From Mycobacterium sp. 3519A (GTDB lineage: Bacteria > Actinomycetota > Actinomycetes > Mycobacteriales > Mycobacteriaceae): DNA of 64,000 nt. The DNA lies in NCBI RefSeq assembly GCF_900240945.1, contig NZ_OESG01000011.1, forward strand, positions 351,880-415,879, read 5' to 3'. A program made the translations under genes and the position numbers. Shown here one piece after another: positions 35,811 through 45,106 of the stretch (positions are counted from its first letter, which is position 1; every line of letters begins with the position of its first letter). The notes under the pieces are model-generated. The model was given only the letters and a program-made list of their open reading frames with translations, did not search any database and was not told the origin of the DNA.

Positions 35811-35900
35811 GACTCGAGCCTTCTCCGTCCGTTGGCGATCCTCACGAGTAGCCGACTACGCGACTTTCTGTTTCCACGACGGTCGTCGGTAGCGAGAAGT

Positions 35901-37208
35901 TCAATCGGCGGCGTGTACCGCCTCGCGGTGCTCGCCGATCACCTCGTCGACGAGTGCGGCGATCTCGGCGACCCCGCAGCGCCTGGCGAACGCCGCCTCG
36001 AGCCTGCGCGCCGCGTCGAGATAGCGGCCGTCGTTGAGCACGTCGCGGGCCGCGGCGCGCACCGCACCCGGCGTCGGCGTGCCTGTGCGCAGGTTGACGC
36101 CCGCGCCGCTCCACGCCACACGTGCGGCGACCTCAGGCTTGTCCTCGGTGTTGCCCGCGACGACGAGCGGAACGCCCATCGACAGTGCGCGCTGCACCGC
36201 GCCGTAGCCGCCGTTGGTGACCATCACGTCGACCTTCGGCAGCAGCAGATCATGCGGAATGTAGTCGGCGACATAGGCATTCGCCGGTCGCCGCAGTTGC
36301 GCCGTTTCGCGACCGCCGGTGGTGGCCACCACGACGACGTCCTCACCCTCGAGCGCTTGCAGCGTCGGCGACAGCAGCCTGCCCAGATCGCCGTTGTCGA
36401 TGGTGCCCTGGGTGACGTGCACGACCGGTCGGCCGCCGTCGAGTTCGGCCCACCACGGCGGCAGCCGAAAGCCCCGCGACGGCGCCGGGTGCACCGCACC
36501 GACGTAGCGCACGTGGTCGGGCAGGTCGCTGCGCGGATAGTCGAATTCGGGGACCGTCGGCGCGATGCAGCGGTCGGCGAGCAACCCGGCATCGAGCAAG
36601 AACATCGGCAGCCGTCGACTGTTCAGATGGTCGAGCAGATAGTTGGCGGCGTTGTGCGACTGGCGCAGCAGCACCCGCTGCGCCAGCAGGTGCAGCGCGC
36701 GGTTGCGCAGCCGGCCCAGCGGACTCGTCGACGGCGGCAGCCCCATCCCGGTCGGCGCGGTGTCACGGCTGCTGATCATCAGCGGGGTGGTGCTGTAGGC
36801 CAGCACCGGCGGCCTGGCCGCGCGATCACCGAGCAGAAACGGCAGTATCCCGAAGAAACCCGCATCGGCGATGATCGCGTCGAACCGGGTCTGCGACATC
36901 AACGCCGACAGCGCCCTCGTCTGGTGGGGCATCGGCTGCACGAACAACCGGACGATGTCGAAGTTGACCCGCTTGATGCCAGAGGTCTCGGCGCGGCCAG
37001 GCAGGTCGATGTCGAGTCGGGTCAGGTCGAAGTCGGCCTCGGGCGGGATGGCCTCCGGCGTTGCGCCGACGGCGCGGATCTTCTCGGCGTGGGCCGCGGA
37101 ACTGAGCACGGTGACGCGGTCGCCGCGGTCCACCAAACCCTGCGCGACGTTCAGCAGGGGAGCGATGTGACCGACCGGCGACAGCGAGGCAATCAGGATT
37201 TCGCGCAT
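35901..37208 (-). CDS. UGT-type glycosyltransferase (GT1, macrolide/lipid glycosyltransferase-like)
   Basis: About 435 residues, GT-B fold. The N-terminus ILIASLSPVGHIAPLLNVAQGLVDRGDRVTVLSS is the acceptor domain start, with the conserved His. The C-terminal nucleotide-sugar motif includes VADYIPHDLLLPKVDVMVTNGGYGAVQRALSMGVPLVVAGNTEDKPEVAARV. Mycobacterial relatives glycosylate lipid acceptors such as glycopeptidolipids and phenolic glycolipids. ATG 37208 is favoured over the upstream TTG. It diverges from the FAAL/PKS operon by 170 bp and could glycosylate its product, an inference from position only. Confidence 0.85.
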   Translation of the reverse strand: MREILIASLSPVGHIAPLLNVAQGLVDRGDRVTVLSSAAHAEKIRAVGATPEAIPPEADFDLTRLDIDLPGRAETSGIKRVNFDIVRLFVQPMPHQTRALSALMSQTRFDAIIADAGFFGILPFLLGDRAARPPVLAYSTTPLMISSRDTAPTGMGLPPSTSPLGRLRNRALHLLAQRVLLRQSHNAANYLLDHLNSRRLPMFLLDAGLLADRCIAPTVPEFDYPRSDLPDHVRYVGAVHPAPSRGFRLPPWWAELDGGRPVVHVTQGTIDNGDLGRLLSPTLQALEGEDVVVVATTGGRETAQLRRPANAYVADYIPHDLLLPKVDVMVTNGGYGAVQRALSMGVPLVVAGNTEDKPEVAARVAWSGAGVNLRTGTPTPGAVRAAARDVLNDGRYLDAARRLEAAFARRCGVAEIAALVDEVIGEHREAVHAAD

Positions 37209-37377
37209 GCGCTCGATGCTCGCCAACAGCGGGTATCCGAGCTTGGAGGTTGTGTGGAGATCCGGTGGAGATCGCAGGCAGGCTTACCAGGCGGCTAGAA
37301 AACCCTCTCCATCGAGCAGCGGAATCTGGCGTCGCGACGATTACGGAGCCACTGGCTGATCCCTGACCATTTTCGTC

Positions 37378-38295
37378 ATGGTCACCGCAGGCTCCGGCAC
37401 CGAACGGATCGTCGTCGTACGCGACGGTATCCGGCTCGCAGTGCGCGACCAAGGGCCGCGGCACCCCGAGGCCACCGTGGTGCTGCTGCACGGGCTGTGC
37501 CTCGAGCAGGGCTCATGGGCAGACCAGATCCGGCAACTGACCCGGCAGTGGGGCGACCGCATCCGCATCATCAGCTATGACCACCGCGGCCACGGCGAGT
37601 CGGATTCCGCGCCGAAACGCACCTACACGGTGTCGCAGCTCGCCGAAGATCTCGCCGACGTCCTGACCGCTCTTCGGGTCACTGGCCGAGTCACCCTCGC
37701 GGGTCACTCGATGGGCGGCATGGTCGCCCTCGCCTACCTTGGCCTGCCTCGCGCCGATCGGCCGGTGGAGCCGCACGGACTGATCCTCGTTGCGACGGCC
37801 GCGGGCCGGCTCGCCGAGCGCGGCCTCGCTCGACTGTTGGCCAGCCCCGCAACCGACATGCTGTGCGGGCTCGCCGGTTTCGCGCCGCAGCGCGCCATTC
37901 GGCTGCTGACCAAGCCCGTATGCGCGACGTTGGCCCGTCAGATCGGCAACAACGCGCGTTCGACACTGAGCGCGTTGTTCGCCAATGCCCTTGCTGCCAC
38001 CACATCCCTCGACTCCGCCGTCGGGTTCCTGCCCAGTCTGCGGTCCTACGACCAGACCGCCACGCTCGCCTCGGTCCGCGCCCAGACGATCATCCTCAGC
38101 GGGGGAGCCGACGTCCTGACGCCGCCGTCGCACTCGCACGACATGGCCGCCGCCGTCCCCGGCGCCGCACACGAGCACCACCCCTTCGCCGGGCACATGC
38201 TGCTGCAGGAGGCTGCGCACGCCGTCACAGCCGCCATCAGCCGCACGATCGTCACGGCTGTCGGCGCCGATCTCGTCGAAGCGAGGACAGCGTGA
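37378..38295 (+). CDS. alpha/beta hydrolase, first gene of the acyl-AMP ligase/PKS operon
   Basis: A 305-residue hydrolase: TVVLLHGLCLEQGSWADQ (oxyanion HG), IISYDHRGHGESD, nucleophile elbow VTLAGHSMGGMVALAYLG, acid in TIILSGGADVLTPPSHS and His in HHPFAGHMLLQEA. No signal peptide, so it is cytoplasmic. It overlaps the downstream ligase by four bases (GTGA), so it belongs to the same unit and may release or edit an acyl intermediate. Confidence 0.85.
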   Translation: MVTAGSGTERIVVVRDGIRLAVRDQGPRHPEATVVLLHGLCLEQGSWADQIRQLTRQWGDRIRIISYDHRGHGESDSAPKRTYTVSQLAEDLADVLTALRVTGRVTLAGHSMGGMVALAYLGLPRADRPVEPHGLILVATAAGRLAERGLARLLASPATDMLCGLAGFAPQRAIRLLTKPVCATLARQIGNNARSTLSALFANALAATTSLDSAVGFLPSLRSYDQTATLASVRAQTIILSGGADVLTPPSHSHDMAAAVPGAAHEHHPFAGHMLLQEAAHAVTAAISRTIVTAVGADLVEARTA

Positions 38296-40007
38296 ATCTC
38301 GTCGAGCGTCTCCGCTCCCACTTCGAAACCTACGGTGAGCGCCGCACTTTCACATTTCTGCAGGAGTCCGGTCGAACCCTCGTCGAGGACGTCGCGACGT
38401 TCCGCGACCTCGACCGCGGAGCCCGCGAGGTGGCCGTGTGGCTTACCTCGCGGCCCGAGGCCTCCCGACCGGTGCTGTTGTTGTTCGAACCCGGCCTCGA
38501 GTTCTGGCGGGCATTCCTTGGTTGCCTCTACGCCGGAGTGATCGCGATACCTGCACCGCTGCCGCATGATTCGCGCAGCATGCAGCGGGTCGCCCGGATA
38601 GTGCGCGATGCGGACAGCAGTCTGGCGCTGACGACCGCCAAGCTTCGTGACCTCCTCGCAGCGGGCGTTGACGGTCTCGGCCTGGACGACCCAATTGTGT
38701 TCGAGGCCATCGACGAATCGAAGCCGGTCGACCCCGACGCGTGGAGCATGCCTGCCATCGCGGCCGACACCGTCGCCTTTCTTCAGTACACGTCCGGGTC
38801 GACGGGCGACCCGAAGGGCGTCGTCGTCACCCACGGCAACGTGATGAGCAACACCGCCGCGATCACCGCGGCACTGACAGTGTCCGACGGTTCTGTCTTC
38901 ACCGGCTGGATCCCACATTTTCACGACATGGGTCTCATCAGCGTCCTGAGCGCTTTCTCCGTCGGTGCGAAGGTCATCGCGATGTCACCTCTCGCGTTCC
39001 TCAAGCAGCCGGTCCGGCTGCTCAGGATGATCAGCGATTACCGCGGAACCCACACCGCTGCACCGAATTTCGCCTATGACCTGATCGCGCGGAGGGTGAC
39101 TGGAGAACAACTGGCCGGCCTTGACCTTTCCTCCTTGGCGGTGGCGCTCAACGGCGCCGAACCGGTTCGCCGTCGCACCGTCGAGCGGGTTACCGAGATG
39201 CTCGCTCCGTTCGGTTTCGCACCGTCGGCAATGAGTCCCGCGTACGGCATGGCCGAGGTGACGCTGATGGCCACCTTCGCCCGCGATCACCCACGTTTTC
39301 TGGACGCCGACGCTGATGCGCTCGAGCAGAACCGCTACGAACCTGCCACGGGCCGTGCGGTCAGCCTGATGAGTTCGGGCGCGCCTGCACTCGGTATCGA
39401 CGTGCGCATTGTCGACCCACACACCTTGCGTGAGTTGCCTGAGGGCCGCGTCGGCGAGATCTGGTTGCGCAGCGCCAGCGTCGCGGCCGGTTATTACCAG
39501 CGCCTCGCGGAGACGTTCGAAAAGTTCGACGCGTACACCTCCGGCGGCGTTGGGCCCTATCTGCGCAGCGGCGATCTGGGACTGCTCCACGACGGCGAGC
39601 TGTACGTGGCCGGCCGCCTCAAGGACCTGTTGATCGTCAACGGCCGCAACCTGTATCCGCACGACATCGAGGAGTTCGTGCAGGGCGTGCACCCGGCCGT
39701 CGCCGGTGCACGCGGGGTCGCGGTGTCGGTCGACGTCGACGACGCCGAACGGCTGGTCCTGATTCAGTCGGTCAAACCGGAACTGCTCGGCGATACGAGC
39801 TACGGCGAGCTCGCCGGCGCCGTCAAGGGTTCCGTGGCCCGCGCCTTCGACATCTCCGCTCCCGCAGTGGTTTTCGTCAACCGTTCCGGCATCCACCTGA
39901 CCACAAGCGGAAAGGTGCAGCGCGCATCGATGCGGGCGGCCTTCCTCAACGCCGAACTGACCGATGTCGTCCACGACAGCACCGCAACCGTAGGAGCCCT
40001 CACATGA
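38292..40007 (+). CDS. fatty-acyl-AMP ligase (FAAL, FadD family)
   Basis: A 571-residue adenylating enzyme starting at GTG 38292 (VNLVERLRSHFETYGERRTFTFLQ). The P-loop motif is FLQYTSGSTGDPKGVVVTHGN (residues ~172-192), with GWIPHFHDMGLI, LNGAEPVRRRTVERV and MSPAYGMAEVTLM. YLRSGDLG and GRLKDLLIVNGRNLYPHDIEE follow. The latter FAAL pattern, with the N-terminal features, indicates transfer of acyl-AMP to an acyl carrier protein rather than CoA. It overlaps the ACP gene start by four bases, consistent with loading that ACP. Confidence 0.9.
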   Translation: MNLVERLRSHFETYGERRTFTFLQESGRTLVEDVATFRDLDRGAREVAVWLTSRPEASRPVLLLFEPGLEFWRAFLGCLYAGVIAIPAPLPHDSRSMQRVARIVRDADSSLALTTAKLRDLLAAGVDGLGLDDPIVFEAIDESKPVDPDAWSMPAIAADTVAFLQYTSGSTGDPKGVVVTHGNVMSNTAAITAALTVSDGSVFTGWIPHFHDMGLISVLSAFSVGAKVIAMSPLAFLKQPVRLLRMISDYRGTHTAAPNFAYDLIARRVTGEQLAGLDLSSLAVALNGAEPVRRRTVERVTEMLAPFGFAPSAMSPAYGMAEVTLMATFARDHPRFLDADADALEQNRYEPATGRAVSLMSSGAPALGIDVRIVDPHTLRELPEGRVGEIWLRSASVAAGYYQRLAETFEKFDAYTSGGVGPYLRSGDLGLLHDGELYVAGRLKDLLIVNGRNLYPHDIEEFVQGVHPAVAGARGVAVSVDVDDAERLVLIQSVKPELLGDTSYGELAGAVKGSVARAFDISAPAVVFVNRSGIHLTTSGKVQRASMRAAFLNAELTDVVHDSTATVGALT

Positions 40008-40270
40008 ACGCCGACCGCCGCTCGATCCTGCGCTGGCTCACCGCGCAGCTCGCGTCCTATCTCGAGGTGTCAACCACCGCGATCGATCCGATGGTGCCGC
40101 TCGCCGAGATGGGCGTCGACTCGGTGCACGCGGTCAGCCTCGTCGGGGATGTGGAAGCACACTTCGACATCGACGTCGACCCGACGATGATCTTCGACTA
40201 CCCGACGCTGGCTCACATCGCCGAGTTCATCGACGCCGCCGTCGCCGAGCAGCAGGAGGCGGTGGCGTAA
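40004..40270 (+). CDS. stand-alone acyl carrier protein
   Basis: An 88-residue carrier protein: SILRWLTAQLASYLEVSTTAIDPMVPLAEMGVDSVHAVSLVGDVEAHFDIDVDPTMIFDYPTLAHIAEFI. The phosphopantetheine Ser is Ser40 in GVDSVHA. It sits between the ligase and the PKS, overlapping each (ATGA before, TAATG after). It probably receives the fatty acyl group from the ligase and delivers it to the KS. Confidence 0.9.
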   Translation: MNADRRSILRWLTAQLASYLEVSTTAIDPMVPLAEMGVDSVHAVSLVGDVEAHFDIDVDPTMIFDYPTLAHIAEFIDAAVAEQQEAVA

Positions 40271-43200
40271 TGAGCGACGTCGCCGTCGTCGGAATCGATT
40301 GCCGCTTCGCGAAGGCGGGCGATCCGGCCGCGTTGTGGAAACTGCTGCTGGACGGCGCCGACGGCATCGATGAGATTCCGGCGGACCGCTTCAACGCGGC
40401 CGAACTGCATGACGACGGGACCCTCAACCACCGCACCGGCGGGTTCATCAGCGACGCCGACGCGTTCGACAACGACTTCTTCGGCATCACGCCGCGCGAG
40501 GCCCAGGCGATGGATCCCCAACAGCGCCTGCTTCTGCAGGCGACGTGGCGCGCGCTGGAAGACGCCACGCTCGACCCGCGTGCACAGGCCGGTTCGGCCA
40601 CCGGAGTGTTCGTCGGGGTGATGGCCAACGAATGGGCGCATGTACATCTGACGGACTACCGCGAAATCACCGCGCAATCGGGTTCGGGCAACGGCTATTT
40701 CATGACGGCCAACCGGCTGTCCTACCAACTCGATCTCAGAGGGCCGAGCCTCGCTGTGGACACCGCGTGCTCGTCGTCGCTTGTCGCAGTGCACGTGGCC
40801 GCGCAGGCGCTGCGCAACGGCGAATGCGACCAGGCCATCGCCGCCGGGGTCAACCTCACCCTGACCCCCGCCGTCAACGTTTTCTACACGCAGGCCGGGC
40901 TGGCCGCACCGGACGGGCGCTGCAAACCGTTCAGCGGCGCAGCCGACGGAATCGGCCGCGGCGAAGGCGTGGCGGTCGTCGTGCTGCGACGGCTGGAAGA
41001 CGCGGTGGCCGCAGGTCTGCCGATCTACGCCGTGATCAAGGGCAGCGCGGTCAACAGCGACGGCCGCAGCAACGGCATCACCGCGCCGAACCGCTGGGCC
41101 CAGCAGCAGGTGGCCGCCACCGCATATCGGGCTGCCGGCATCGTGCCTGCGCAGATCGCCTTCCTCGAAGCGCACGGCACCGGAACGCTTCTCGGCGACA
41201 TGATCGAGGCGAAGGCGATGGCCGACGCGCACCGCTCGGGCCGCGACGAGCCCTGCGCAATCGGGTCGATCAAGGGCAACCTCGGCCATACCGAGGGCGC
41301 GGCAGGCATCGCAGGGCTGATCAAGATTGCGCTGAGCCTGCATCACCGGGTGGTGCCTGCGTCCCGGTTCGCAGAGACCGAGAACGCCCGACTTCGGTTG
41401 GCCGCCGGGGGACTGCGGCTGCTCACTTCGCCGATGGAACTCCCGGCCGAAACCGTGTATGCGGGGGTCTCCAGCTTCGGAATCGGCGGCACGAACTGCC
41501 ATATGGTGCTCGCCAGTGCACCTGCGGTTGAGCCAGCTTCGACCGCAGCCGGCGACGGCGTGTTCACCCTGTCAGCCGACTCGCCGGAGGCGCTGCACTG
41601 CAACGCGTTACAGCTCGCCGACGACATCGAGAACAGTGACGTCCCGATCGCCCAGTTGGGTTTCTCGACGAACCGGATCAAGTCTTCAGGCAAGGTTCGG
41701 CTCGCCGTCGTCGCCGCTGACCGCGCCGAGTCCGTCGCGGCACTGCGCGGCGACTTCGAAATCGGCACCGCGGCGGGAATGTCGGCGGGCTGGTTGTTCA
41801 GCGGGCAGGGCACGCAGTACCCGGGCATGGCGGCGTACGAAAGCAACGCGGTGTTCCGCGCCGCCTTTGACGCCGTCGACGCCGCGATGCTGCCGCACCT
41901 TGGCGTGCGGATCACCTCGATCATGAACGACAACCGCGTGAACGACACCGAATTCGCCCAGCCCGCGATCTTCGCGCTGCAGTACGCGCAGGCGCGGGCA
42001 TTGCTTCAACTCGGTGCCGAACCCGCCTGGCTGCTCGGCCACAGCATCGGCGAGTACGCCGCCGCCGCGATCGCCGAGGTGTTCAGCCTCGACGACGCCT
42101 GCCGGCTGGTGATCGCACGCGGTCGGCTCATGCAACAGCTACCCGACGGCGGCGGCATGCTGGCGGTCCGGGCGGGTGTCGACGACGTGACCGGAGTGGG
42201 CCTCGACCTCGCCGCAGTGAACGGGACCGACGAAGTCGTGTTGTCGGGTGCGATGGAGGCGATCGACGAGGCCGTGCACACCCTGGCAGGCGTCGGGATC
42301 ACCGCACGTCGGCTCAACGTGTCGCACGCTTTCCACTCCCGACTGATGGAGCCGATGACCGCGAAGTTCGCGTCGATCGCTACCGAAATCTCGTACCGAC
42401 TACCCGTTTTCCCGATCTTTTCCACGCTGCGCGGCCGGCTGCTCGGCGACGACGAGCCGATGGATGCGGACTACTGGACCGAGCACATCGGTGCCACCGT
42501 TCGGTTCGCCGACGCGGCAGCAGAGGCGATGCACGCCGAGCCGACACACCTCGTCGAGTTCGGCGCCAAGCGCACGCTCGCTCCGATGATCACGCGCGCC
42601 CACCGCAAAGCGCCATCCGCCCTCACCGTCGCGACAGGCGTCACCAAGGTCGTCGCCGCGCTTTACCGCGACGGTCTGAACCCCGACTGGAACCTGCTGT
42701 ACCCCAACGAAGCTCGGGTTCCTCACCGGCTCAGTGGCTACTCGTTCAGCACCGCCAACCGCTTCTGGGTGAAAGAACCTGTATCCACCACGGCCCCAGC
42801 CACCAAGGACTCGACCATGGACAACCTCATCGCCCTGTTTCGCGAACAGGCGGCCGTCCTGGCCGCCTACGGCCAGGGTGACGCGCCGGTCACCGCCGCG
42901 ACGACGCCCGCGCCGCAGGCGAACCCGGCCGTCGACGTCGCCGCGATTGTGCGCGCCGAGGTCGCACGCGTCAGCGGCTTCCCGGATGCCAAGTTGCGCG
43001 CGGCGCAGACCATCGCAGGCGACCTCGGCTTCGATTCGATCATGGTGACCGACCTTGCGAGCGGGCTCGCTCGCAAGGGCATCACGATCGACCCCAGTGG
43101 ATTCGGCCAGGCGACGACCATCGCCGATGTGATCGCCATGGCGGGCGGACGGGTACCGGAGTCTGCGGCAACGGAAGTCGCGCCGACAGTGAGCCCGCAG

Positions 43201-44415
43201 TTCCGGATCGGGGAGTTCGAGGAAGTCAAGGCGTTGGCCGATCGGAAGGCGCTCGCCGAGGCCGTCGGCGTCGAGAACCCCTACTTCCTGGTGAACGACG
43301 GCGTCACCCGCGACACCTCGGTGATCAACGGTGCCGAGGTCATCAACTTCTCCAGCTACAACTACGTCGGCATGTCGGGTCACCCCGCGGTGGCCGCGGC
43401 CGTGTCGGACGCGGTGCGCCAATGGGGCAGCTCCTGCTCGGCGTCGCGCCTGCTGTCGGGGGAGAAGCCCGTCCACCGCGAATTGGAACTCGAGTTGGCG
43501 AACCTGCTCGGCACCGAGGACGCGATGGCACTGGTCAGCGGTCACGCGACCAACGTCACCGTGATCGGGCATCTGCTCGGCGGCGGCGACCTGGTGATCC
43601 ACGACAGCCTCGCGCACGACAGCATCATGCAGGGCTGCAAGCTCTCCGGCGCCACCCGCAGGCCGTTCCCGCACAACGACCCCGGTGCGCTCGACCAGCT
43701 GCTCACCAGCATTCGTCACCAGTACCGTCGGGTGCTGATCATCATCGAAGGGGTTTACAGCCAGGACGGCGACATCCCGGACCTGCCAGCCTTCATCGAG
43801 GTCAAACGCAAGCACCAGGCCTTGCTGATGATCGACGAGGCACACAGCATCGGTGTGCTCGGTGCCACCGGTGGTGGCATCGGTGAGCACTTCGGCGTCG
43901 ACCGCGCCGACGTCGAATTGTGGTCGGGCACAATGTCGAAGGCGCTGGCCGGCTGCGGCGGTTACGTGGGCGGCAGCAGGGAACTCATCGAGTTCCTGAA
44001 GTACACGACGCCGGGCTTCATCTACAGCGTCGGCATGCCGCCACCCACAGCGGCAGCGTCGCTCGCGGCGATCTGGGCGATCCGCAGCGAGCCCGAGACG
44101 TTGAAGCGGCTACGCGACATGTCCGCCCTGTTTCTGGAGCTGGCCCGCGAAGCCGGTGTGGACACCGGCGAGAGCGAGGGCACCCCGGTGATCCCGTGCA
44201 TCGTCGGGAGCTCCGTCACCGCGCTGAAGCTGTCGAATGCGCTGCTGCGCCGCGGCATCAACGCCAATCCGATCCTCTACCCGGCCGTGCCGGAGGACAA
44301 GGCGCGGTTGCGGTTCTTCGTCACCAGCTGCCATTCGGAAGAACAGATCCGCTACACGGTGAAGACGATCGCCGAAGAGCTCGCCATTCTCGCCGACTCT
44401 CCGGCAGGCGGGTGA
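40270..44415 (+). CDS. KS-AT-ACP polyketide synthase fused to an alpha-oxoamine synthase (PLP) domain
   Basis: A 1381-residue megaenzyme. KS: active Cys167 in VDTACSSSLVA, His in EAHGTGTLLGD and in GNLGHTEGAAG. AT: Ser592 in LLGHSIGEYAAAA, with the malonyl-type HAFHSRLMEPM. ACP: Ser923 in LGFDSIMVTDLASGL. No KR, DH or ER is present. Residues ~990-1375 are an alpha-oxoamine synthase of the BioF/KBL/SPT family (INFSSYNYVGMSGHP, HDSLAHDSIMQG, LLMIDEAHSIGVLG), with the PLP Lys1224 in LWSGTMSKALAGCGG. It should extend the loaded acyl once with malonate and release it by decarboxylative condensation with an amino acid, giving an amino ketone. Confidence 0.92.
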   Translation: MSDVAVVGIDCRFAKAGDPAALWKLLLDGADGIDEIPADRFNAAELHDDGTLNHRTGGFISDADAFDNDFFGITPREAQAMDPQQRLLLQATWRALEDATLDPRAQAGSATGVFVGVMANEWAHVHLTDYREITAQSGSGNGYFMTANRLSYQLDLRGPSLAVDTACSSSLVAVHVAAQALRNGECDQAIAAGVNLTLTPAVNVFYTQAGLAAPDGRCKPFSGAADGIGRGEGVAVVVLRRLEDAVAAGLPIYAVIKGSAVNSDGRSNGITAPNRWAQQQVAATAYRAAGIVPAQIAFLEAHGTGTLLGDMIEAKAMADAHRSGRDEPCAIGSIKGNLGHTEGAAGIAGLIKIALSLHHRVVPASRFAETENARLRLAAGGLRLLTSPMELPAETVYAGVSSFGIGGTNCHMVLASAPAVEPASTAAGDGVFTLSADSPEALHCNALQLADDIENSDVPIAQLGFSTNRIKSSGKVRLAVVAADRAESVAALRGDFEIGTAAGMSAGWLFSGQGTQYPGMAAYESNAVFRAAFDAVDAAMLPHLGVRITSIMNDNRVNDTEFAQPAIFALQYAQARALLQLGAEPAWLLGHSIGEYAAAAIAEVFSLDDACRLVIARGRLMQQLPDGGGMLAVRAGVDDVTGVGLDLAAVNGTDEVVLSGAMEAIDEAVHTLAGVGITARRLNVSHAFHSRLMEPMTAKFASIATEISYRLPVFPIFSTLRGRLLGDDEPMDADYWTEHIGATVRFADAAAEAMHAEPTHLVEFGAKRTLAPMITRAHRKAPSALTVATGVTKVVAALYRDGLNPDWNLLYPNEARVPHRLSGYSFSTANRFWVKEPVSTTAPATKDSTMDNLIALFREQAAVLAAYGQGDAPVTAATTPAPQANPAVDVAAIVRAEVARVSGFPDAKLRAAQTIAGDLGFDSIMVTDLASGLARKGITIDPSGFGQATTIADVIAMAGGRVPESAATEVAPTVSPQFRIGEFEEVKALADRKALAEAVGVENPYFLVNDGVTRDTSVINGAEVINFSSYNYVGMSGHPAVAAAVSDAVRQWGSSCSASRLLSGEKPVHRELELELANLLGTEDAMALVSGHATNVTVIGHLLGGGDLVIHDSLAHDSIMQGCKLSGATRRPFPHNDPGALDQLLTSIRHQYRRVLIIIEGVYSQDGDIPDLPAFIEVKRKHQALLMIDEAHSIGVLGATGGGIGEHFGVDRADVELWSGTMSKALAGCGGYVGGSRELIEFLKYTTPGFIYSVGMPPPTAAASLAAIWAIRSEPETLKRLRDMSALFLELAREAGVDTGESEGTPVIPCIVGSSVTALKLSNALLRRGINANPILYPAVPEDKARLRFFVTSCHSEEQIRYTVKTIAEELAILADSPAGG

Positions 44416-44419
44416 GACG

Positions 44420-45106
44420 GTGCGACTGTTCTGCTTTCACCACGCAGGCGGGGGACGGACGACGTTCAACGCCTGGAATCGGGCGCTGCGCCCGGCCGTC
44501 GAAGTCGTTGCGGTCGAGATTCCCCACCGCGAGCGATTCGACACGCTGCGCCACCTCGTGGACGAAGTCAGCGATCAGCTGCGACCCGCGCTGGCTGCCC
44601 CGCACATGTTCTTCGGCCACAGCTTCGGCGCACTGTTGGCCTATCGGCTGGCATGCAGGCGGGCCGCAGACGGTGCCCCGCCGCCTCGGGCGGTTTTCCT
44701 GTCTTCATATGCTCCGCCACACCTGCCCGCGCCGCTTCATGCTGTGAACACCCTCGACGATCACCAGCTTGCGACACTTCTGTCCGATTTGGGTGGAATG
44801 CCGCACGAGATCATTCGATGGCCCTCGCTGCGCGATCGAGCCGTCGCGACAGCGCGAAATGACCTGCGGCTGTGCATGACTGACGACGAGGACAGTACCG
44901 CGTTGCTGTCCTGCCCGATCCACGCCTTCGGAGGCAGCGACGATCCCGTCGTCAGCGAAGCCGACCTGCACGAATGGGGTATGCGCACATCCGCGGACTT
45001 CTCGGTGCAGATGCTGCGGGGCGGCCACTTTTACCTCAATGACAAGCCGCAGTTGTTCGCGGTCCTGAAGCCCCTGCTGTCGACGGTCGGGGCAGCGAGA
45101 TGCTGA
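44420..45106 (+). CDS. type II thioesterase
   Basis: A 228-residue alpha/beta hydrolase of the GrsT/RifR type: LFCFHHAGGGRTTFNAWNRAL, Ser in HMFFGHSFGALLAYRLA, acid in FGGSDDPVVSEADLHEW and His in MLRGGHFYLND. Such enzymes remove misprimed acyl groups from carrier proteins. GTG 44420 begins four bases after the PKS stop, and its end overlaps the exporter start by seven bases. Confidence 0.88.
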   Translation: MRLFCFHHAGGGRTTFNAWNRALRPAVEVVAVEIPHRERFDTLRHLVDEVSDQLRPALAAPHMFFGHSFGALLAYRLACRRAADGAPPPRAVFLSSYAPPHLPAPLHAVNTLDDHQLATLLSDLGGMPHEIIRWPSLRDRAVATARNDLRLCMTDDEDSTALLSCPIHAFGGSDDPVVSEADLHEWGMRTSADFSVQMLRGGHFYLNDKPQLFAVLKPLLSTVGAARC